Origin: Hypericum androsaemum | Lineage: Eukaryota > Streptophyta > Magnoliopsida > Malpighiales > Hypericaceae | Assembly (NCBI GenBank): GCA_963995505.1 | Contig: OZ023198.1 | Coordinates: 13,135,141 to 13,199,140, forward strand | Direction: 5' to 3' | DNA length: 64,000 bases | In this document: piece after piece, positions 57,224 through 64,000 of the stretch | Layout: the number at the start of each line of letters is the position of its first letter | Position numbering within the stretch: position 1 is the first letter of the stretch | Notes under the pieces: model-generated | What the model was told of the DNA's origin: nothing | What the model saw: the letters and a program-made list of their open reading frames with translations, nothing else | Database searches by the model: none | Made by a program: the position numbers and the translations under genes

Positions 57224-58964
57224 ATGCATCCACACTTAAGGCAGCAGCAGAAAGATAAAATCAACAATGAATGCCCAAATACAAATGCCTTTGTTGCTGT
57301 TCCTGATACTATTGCATCATCCTCCATTGAAGAGATTGCTCAACGTGTTCTTCAACACCTAAAGATAAGGGGAGAAGCTAATGCAGCTGAGGCAAAGAAT
57401 CCAAAAATCCCAAGTGAAGGTATCTCTGTTCAATCTCCTTTTGCTGCTCCTGCAATGACTGAACATTCTTTAAATGCGTTTAAATGTCATGCATCTCACA
57501 CTGATTATACCTGGATTGTTGATTCTGGTGCTAATGAGCACATGTCCAACAATCTGACATTAATCAATGACCTAAAGAAGTCACACAATCAGTTCATTTG
57601 CATCGCAAACGGATCAAAAATTCCAATTCAAGGAAGTGGTTTTACTAACATGTTCTCAAAGCAAAATAGACTAGACTCTCTATATGTCCCTGATCTGTCA
57701 AACAACTTACTTTCAGTTAGTAAAATTACTCGACAGCTCAATTGTCTAGCTATATTCTCTGCTGATGCTGTTGAATTTCAGGACTCTTCAACACGGAAGA
57801 AGATTGGTGAGGGAAAACTGATCAATGGTCTTTATATGATTAAACACAATCCTTCCGCTCTTACAGCTCACAAGGATGACTCATCACATGAAATATGGCA
57901 TGATAGATTAGGGCACCCTAGTGATATTGTGTTGAAGAAGCTGTTTCCTAAATTTTGCAATCTAGAACTTTAATGTGATAGTTGCCAGTATGCGAAAAAC
58001 TCTAGAATTCCTTTTGTTTCATCTGATTCTATTTATAATAAACCTTTTCAGCTAGTTTACTCTGATGTGTGGTCTGCACCAATCGTATCTTATGATGGAT
58101 TTCTTTATTTCGTAACCTTCATTGATCATTTTAGTCGTGGAACTTGGGTGTATTTACTAAGGCAAAAAAAATAAAGTTTTCAAAGCTTTTCAAGACTTTA
58201 GTAAACTGATTTTGAACCAATTTAATGCCAAAATTAAGATATTCAGGACTGACAACAGAACTGAATACAAAAAAGAGTTTAAAGATTACCTAAGTGATCT
58301 TGGCATAATTCATCAAACTTTCTGTGTTTACACTCTGCAGCAAAATGGAGTTGCGGAGCGCAAGAACAGGCATTTACTTAATGTTGCTAGAGCTATGATG
58401 TTCAAAATGCATGTTAAGAAGAAGTTTTAGAGTGATGCAATACTTACGGCTTGCCATGTTATCAATAGACTTCCCAGTAAAACTTTGAGTGGCCGAGCCT
58501 CCCTTGAAATGCTTCTGCATAGAAAACCAAGTCTGGATTATTTGCGTGTATTTGGTTGCTCCTGTTTTGTCCATGTGCCTGCAGGAAAAAGGGATAAATT
58601 GGATCAACGAGCAGTGAAATGTGTGTTCTTGGGGTACTCGAGCACACAAAAAGGGTACAAGTATTTCAGTCTAGCTTCGGGGCAAAAATTTATGTCCAGA
58701 GATGTCAGGTTTGTTGAACAGCAATCATATTTCAAAGAAAATTCTGACTATGCTGTTCAGGGGAAGAAAGATGATGAGAATCAAAGCAGACCAATGCCTA
58801 TTCTTCCAGTACAAAGACCTGAAATCGTTACAGCGGCACCCGCCGTACCTGCAGAAAATTGCAGAGAGTTGTCAGCACCTGTATCTGCAGAAAATTGCAG
58901 AGATGCTTCTGCAGAAATTTGCCAAAAAACATCTGCAGAAAACCACAACACACCTATTGGTGAT
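57224..58964 (+). pseudogene. Copia protease and integrase region, broken
   Basis: One frame runs 57224-57973 with the protease signature WIVDSGANEHMSNN and GAG_pre, then a TAA after NLEL. The integrase N-part continues to about 58165 (LVYSDVWSAPIVSYDGFLYF) where the frame shifts. IKIFRTDNRTEYKKEF and QNGVAERKNRHLLNVARAMM follow to a TAG at 58428, then LEMLLHRKPSLDYLRVFGCS to the solo LTR insertion point. Confidence 0.8.
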
Positions 58965-60383
58965 TGATGAGTGTGGAAACACTCATCTTTTGTGTTTATT
59001 TTAGAGTAGATTTACCGTTATTTCTATTGCTTTTGTTTGTTCTTCATTGTCGTAATGTCATTTATCGTGCATTGTTTGTTTTAGTGTAGTCTTATGTTTT
59101 TGTTATATTTTCTTCATGCTAGGAGATTTGGTGAGGTGAAGTGGAGGAAGTGAAGTCACCTTGGGTCATCGTATGCGATTTGATTTGCCGGGAGGAAGGA
59201 CGCTTAATCGAGACCTCGAAGACGTGGGCGAGGTGGACCTCTTGTGACTCCAATGCTGATAACTTTCTCATCCAAAGTCCGATGGAGACGAGTGAGATGG
59301 ATCTAGAAAGAAGACATCTGGGGCTACAATTTTGTCTCTGATGGTCTTCTTTAAATTCGGAGTCTAAGAGGGGAGAACGCTGGATTCAATGTCGTGGTCC
59401 AATTCTGTCAAGATTTTATCACAAGTGGGCCAAATTTGAAGACATTTTTTGGGCCCATTTTGGGCTTTAATTGTAATTTCGTGGCTGAGACATTTTGGGG
59501 GGAAAAAGCTTATATAAAAGCCTTTGCTTGGCTTTCCTTTAGAGAGACATTAGATATTTTGGTAACAACTCTCCACTAACTCTTAGATTGGGAAGAAAAC
59601 TTGGTGAACCTTGAAAAGGAGGATATTGAGGAAGCTTTGAAGATCATCTTGAGCTTTCTCTTACTCCCTCTTTTGTTCATGTTTTGCTTGCATAGTTTAA
59701 TAAATATGTTGAGCTATTTGGTGAATATGTGTGAGTAGTTGATTAGTGAGTTTGGTGCCTTGATGGCACCTACTTAGCCAATAGTTTAGGGGGTTAACAT
59801 GCCTAGATATGTGTACTAGTTAATGTTAATACTTTATCTCGTTTGATTACCTTGATGATGAACTTGGTTAATGTTAATCGCCGAGAGAGGTTAGGATTAA
59901 CGGACCATTTAACTAGTTGAGTATAAACCTATTAATGAGAGATCACCTTAGGTGACTAGTTGTCCAAGGGATGGTGATTATAGTTGGTGATTAGTTAGAT
60001 TAGATGGCTAAAATGTCGCGAGAGCGTGGTTGGTTCTTCTAAGTCTAGTTAAGAATCAATTTAGGCTAGTTTGTCGCGAGAGCGTTGATTAGTTACCTTC
60101 GAAACATCCGGACCATATCATGAACTTAATAAACCCCATAAGCCATTTGGTTATTTAGGTTGTCATTGGTACCAAGCTCACTCTTGTTTCAAGTGTTTAA
60201 GTCATCTCCTTGTTTAGTTACAATTTTATTTCAAGTAGCATATTGTGTTTGGAATTGACACCTCCATTTCTTATAGTCCTAAACTAGTGGTATAGTCGAG
60301 TTTGCGGCCTAGCTTAGTCCTTGTGGGACGAAAAATTCCTTACTTACTCATTATTGCAAGAGGGGTGAAAATCCTTCATTTCA
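58965..60383. mobile_element. Large solo LTR nested in the copia element
   Basis: 1419 bp, ends TGATGAGTGTGG...CCTTCATTTCA, with the 5-bp target duplication GTGAT on both sides (58960-58964 and 60384-60388). Inside are a TATATAAAAGCC box and a GCTTAGTCCTTGTGGGACGA segment like those near the ends of gypsy-type plant LTRs. The size suggests a Ty3/gypsy origin. The copia frame on the left (up to ...PIGD) continues in phase on the right. Confidence 0.85.
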
Positions 60384-60712
60384 GTGATCAAATAAGCCGT
60401 CCAGACCAAGGAATTCCAGCCCAAGTTCCCATAACATCGGATGATTTTGACTCTCAGATTCCAGGTACGTCTCAAACTCTTTCCAACTCGGCTAATGAGA
60501 TGCATCTGCAACTAAGAAAATCCACCAGGCCTAAACAAGTTAGCAGCAGGCTATAGGACTTTAAAACGTACCTCAACTATTATCCTATTGAAAATCACAT
60601 ATCATACAAGTTGATTAAGCCCAAACACATGGCTTTTATCACTTGTCTGGATAATAATCAAGAGCCAAAGAACTTTGTTGAGGCTGTAAAGTAACACGTT
60701 TGGAGAGAAGCT

Positions 60713-61738
60713 ATGAGAGAGGAACTCAACGCCTTAAAAAGAAATCAAACTTGGTCAATTGTAGATTTACCTGAAGGGAAGAAAGCCATTGACTGCAAAT
60801 GGGTTTTTAAAATCAAACATAACAGTGATTGCTCCATTGAAAGACATAAGTCAAGATTGGTGGCGAAAGGTTTTACTCAAATCCCGGGGATTAATTATTG
60901 TGAAACCTTCACACCAGTAGCCAAAATGAACACCATTCGCATCTTGATTTCAATCGCTGTGAATCAAGGATGGTCACTGGAACATATGGATGTAAAGAAC
61001 GCCTTTCTACAAGGAAAATTGGAGGCAGAAGTCTGCTTGAGATTACCACCAGGTCTGAATATTTCATCTCCGAACAAGGTATGTAAATTACATAAGGCTA
61101 TCTATGGTTTAAAACAGTCGCCACGTGCCTGGTACAATCGACTAAGTGGTGAGTTAATTAACTTGGGATTCTATAAGTGTTATTCTGACTCTAGCTTGTT
61201 CATCTATACGGGACCACTAGGGAAAGTCATTGTAAATGTTGATGATATTCTGATAACAGGTGATAGTTTCATTCTTATTCGTCAATTGAAGATTGAATTG
61301 AAAAAGAGGTTCGACATTAAGGACCTAGGGAAATTAAAGTACTTCTTGGGTGTGGAATTTGCTTATTCTTCAAAAGGTTTATTCATAAATCAAAGGAAAT
61401 ATGCCCTTGATCTACTTAAGGACACCAAGAAGATAGGATCTGCCCCTTTTAAAACTCCCATCGAACCTAATCTTAAGATCTCTAACATTGAAGGAAAAAT
61501 GGTTACCGATATTCATCAATTTCAACGAACCGTTGAAAAACTTATCTACCTAACTATTACTAGACCCGATATTACTTATGCGGTTAGTATTATTAGCCAG
61601 GTTATGCACTCACCTAAAGAAGTTCACCTAAAGAAGAAGCTGCTGGAAAACGTCACAGGAAGTAAAAGTGGCTGGAAGGGGAAATTAATTTCTAGTCCAC
61701 TCATTCAGTCTCCAAGTCTATTACATATATATGCATAA
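60713..61738 (+). pseudogene. Copia reverse transcriptase, 3' decayed
   Basis: The frame reads [65 protein letters not shown] and [10 protein letters not shown], covering RT_LTR_2-type motifs. One Tyr-Val is missing before the catalytic DD (VNVDDIL instead of VLVYVDD in the outer copia at 41.3 kb), so activity is doubtful. After SQVMHSPKEVHLK the family pattern is lost. An in-frame TAA at about 60692-60694 separates it from upstream pol. Confidence 0.8.
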
Positions 61739-61741
61739 AAG

Positions 61742-62426
61742 ACAAACTTGGCCCATAGGAAATGGACCACGTAGCCCACAACTTTCAAGAGAAACAGAAC
61801 TCAGGATTTTCGGTATGGTGGAAGATATGTCTACATAACTTAGATGAAGATAACCTGGTTAAGTTTTCAACTAAGGCTTCAAATGTGTGTCCCTCAAGTA
61901 CCAACCCGCCTTCACTGGTTAGACTTAGAGTAGACAACTTCGAAAGTTGGGAAATGCTCGGAGGAACTAACCCGGATAATAGAGAGTAGGAAAGGCTGAG
62001 GTATGTAAGTTGCGGAAAAAGGCCGGACATGGAAGGTATTGAGGAGTGTCTGAAATTGTTGTTGGCCAGGTTGATGTGACCCAGTCTCGAGAGCCTTGAA
62101 AGTGTGGTGTTGAAGCTGAGAGCACCATACATGCCACTGCTGCTAAGGTCGGGGCTGGTCACGTGGCCCGTTGGGTTATTGCATTCCACACCATCCCACG
62201 AACAGCAGTTGCTTCGTTGTCCCAGCATTTTCCAGGACTCAAGCTTCGGATAATCAAAAGGAGTAGCACACATGTTGATGGCTAAGCTCTGCTTGAATTG
62301 CAACAAGGCAGAAGCTTCATCGTCGTGGCACTGTGGAGGAGGAAGCTTATAAGGAGACGAACCAATAGCAAGTGAAAGGAACAAGAGCAAGCTGGCAAAG
62401 AAGAAAAGAGATGGTAGATTAGCCAT
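61742..62426 (-). pseudogene. RLP2, N-terminal part
   Basis: Starts at 62426 with a signal peptide (MANLPSLFFFASLLLFLSLA), the N-cap (CHDDEASALLQFKQSLA, LESWKMLGQRSNCCSWDGVE) and LRRs such as SRLSRLGHINLANNNF and GLFPQLTYLSLSYSLLSGLV up to ALVENLTRL. There the frame shifts; in another frame SLESCGLRGPFPMG continues to the copia junction. The middle ~600 residues of a normal RLP are absent between here and the C-terminal part at 55976. The shared frame of the N-terminal 200 residues is intact, unlike RLP1. Confidence 0.85.
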
Positions 62427-64000
62427 GTTCTATGTGTTTTATTCTCAAGGCAAATAAGATGGTTGACCAGGGTGTGGTTAGCTACTTCCCATTGGGTCTT
62501 CATATAGGCAGTAGTACTACTCCAATTGGTTTCATCAAGTCAACAACATGAAAAGCGAGATAATTTTTTTTAGGAGTCGAAGAGTAACTTGCTCACAAAA
62601 TTTTATTAACTATCTGCTAATATACTAGGGTGAGTACAACAGAATAAACTGACTCTTTTCAAAACATCTAAATACATTGGTAAAATAAGAACGGAGTATT
62701 GAACAGTATATAATCATGATCTAAGATATGCTTAGACGAAGCATCATTATCACAATTTTCCTTTCATGTATGTACCTCAGTAAATCAGGGTGGTCAAAGG
62801 GTGATCCCAACACAAAATAGAGCTAGTACTAATAAAGAGTTCTACCCGATCATAACCGAGATAAATATAATTGGTGCCACTAATCATTTAGATCAATCAA
62901 TTCAGGTTCGTTTTAATTTGTTAAAATATATATAGTTCAAGTCCTCCTAACTAAGAGTTTTGCCATCATTAACAATTTTATCCTACTCAAATTTCAGTTA
63001 ATAAATCTAGTGAGTATCGTAATATTAGATATTCTTTTTGAGGATTTGATATTTGATTATTTTAATCAAAGATAAAAGTTAATAATAATAATGGCTAGGG
63101 GACATCCGTTACATTGTGAAGGAACATAATGTAAGTTCAATTATTTTCGGTCCCCAAGGATCAGCTTGTCCTTCTTCTAAGGCGCTAATGTCCATTGTCA
63201 CTTTGGTTGACGGTGTCAATGAGTAATTATAGCCCACCTTTTTGACTGTCAATGAATATTAAAATATTATTTTATTCCAATAATTTCATATATATCAAAC
63301 TTGTTAGTTCCTCTAATTAATTTCCATATCAAATTCAGATATATTATTAACATTTGAGATTACCAAAATATTCTCAACTCCGATTAAAACTCTAAAGTGA
63401 TACCAATTTTTTTCCACGGTAAAAACCTCCGACCGCCAACCCTCCACCTAATCTTCTCTCTCTAGCAATAACATGTGATTCTTCTCCTGTTAGCAACGGT
63501 CCCTACCCCTTCATCATTATAGGAACTCTTTAATTTAATAATTTTCATTGTTATTGTTTAATTGAATTGAACAATGTTCTTAGGCCATCCTCGCCGGATG
63601 ACTTAGGTCGTCCTCGCCGGATGACTCCCTCTCTAGCCCAATCGGCAACACGTTCTCGTCCTCGAGAGGAGGCAGTTCCACCAGGGGGCAAAGATGGAAA
63701 TACTTTGCGCCCTCGAACTACGCCACTCCGCCGCCACAAAACAGTTCCCACTTTGCCATGTCGAATTTCAAGCGGACCCCTCGTCGAGCCCACCACACCG
63801 TCGTATGATGCTCCAATGTCCACCGCCCCATGGCCGTTCCCACTTTGCCTCCAACTCTGTTTAATTGGGATGGTTAAAGTAATTTGAAAGAGGAGGAGTT
63901 TCAATTTCGGGTTTAGGGTTTTTGACATAGGCTTAATAGTGTTTTTTCTTTTGATAGCTTGGTTTTTTTTACTGTGGTGGGTATTGTATGATTTCTTAAA
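62427..64000. other. Right-edge region, no gene assigned
   Basis: The first part is the upstream region of RLP2. About 63570-63890 is GC-rich with open frames on both strands and a short direct repeat (CGTCCTCGCCGGATGACT-like, about 63585 and 63607). I recognise no domain. It could be a captured fragment or an exon whose partners lie outside the window. Confidence 0.4.

Larger units (their letters stand above)
55977..61740 (+). mobile_element. Ty1/copia retrotransposon inserted in RLP2 (3' truncated)
   Basis: 5' LTR 55977-56264, then a primer site resembling TATTATCAGAGCTC, gag and pol on the plus strand. Gag starts at 56327; protease (YTWIVDSGANEHMS) is near 57510; GAG_pre (EIWHDRLGHPSDIVLKKLF); integrase to about 58960; a nested solo LTR 58965-60383; reverse transcriptase 60713-61640 ([24 protein letters not shown]). 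Integrase and earlier frames contain TGA, TAG and a frameshift. Sequence decays after SQVMHSPKEVHLK; RNase H and the 3' LTR are absent, and RLP2 sequence resumes at about 61742. Confidence 0.88.

Noticed and set aside
63551..63928. 125-codon minus and 106-codon plus frames at the right edge
   Set aside because: Both strands open because of GC-rich composition; no motif supports either, so neither is called a gene.
1..64000. tRNA, rRNA or microRNA genes
   Set aside because: Looked for tRNA-like B boxes and cloverleaf arms and for rRNA segments by eye; nothing convincing. Met-tRNA-like words found are retrotransposon primer sites.

Overview
The window is nuclear DNA of a flowering plant, most likely a eudicot. 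It holds GT-AG introns, a NAC transcription factor, a plant F-box/FBA gene, annexin D5-like exons, receptor-like proteins (RLPs) of the Cf/RLP type, and many Ty1/copia retrotransposons and plant TIR elements. I cannot name the species. It reads as a repeat-rich, recombining accessory region with few intact genes.

Layout. (1) 1-12077: a satellite-like array of twelve ~0.95-kb units, each an LTR plus a piece of copia RNase H. (2) 12.2-25.4 kb: an annexin D5-like pseudogene (+), an intact two-exon F-box gene (-), a 1.5-kb TIR element carrying the 5' end of an MSH3-like gene, copia debris, an inverted second copy of the annexin 5' region, and ARM-like gene A (-). (3) 26.1-28.4 kb: a NAC gene with exons 1-2 only, followed by a copia gag fragment. 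(4) 29.3-37.1 kb: a decayed RLP (+) that converges on ARM-like copy B (-), then copy C (-), both damaged. (5) 37466-43923: a copia element with a second LTR element nested in it. (6) 45.2-54.1 kb: ARM-like copies E and D (-), separated by three TIR elements that carry host-gene fragments (eIF2B-alpha and NAC; SEC15; unidentified). (7) 55.1-62.4 kb: a second RLP pseudogene (-) split by a copia element that itself holds a 1.4-kb solo LTR; a further solo LTR sits in the RLP's last coding part.

The most distinctive coding feature is a local family of five related small genes (A, B, C, E, D, all on the minus strand). They share exon phases and predicted helical (ARM-like) repeats. Copy D is fully open and has an extra N-terminal coiled-coil exon; A is open but has lost two introns; E is open but has two apparently compensating frameshifts and a displaced splice donor; B and C are broken. 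A shared 3'-flank sequence at three places indicates that an RLP plus ARM-like gene block was duplicated as a unit.

Several mobile-element boundaries can be read to the base from target-site duplications: CTTTT, CATCA, GTGAT and GGCCA for LTR elements; ATAAAATTA, AATAAAATA and AAATTAAA for TIR elements. The most unexpected of these observations is that the nested LTR element has more diverged LTRs than the element containing it.
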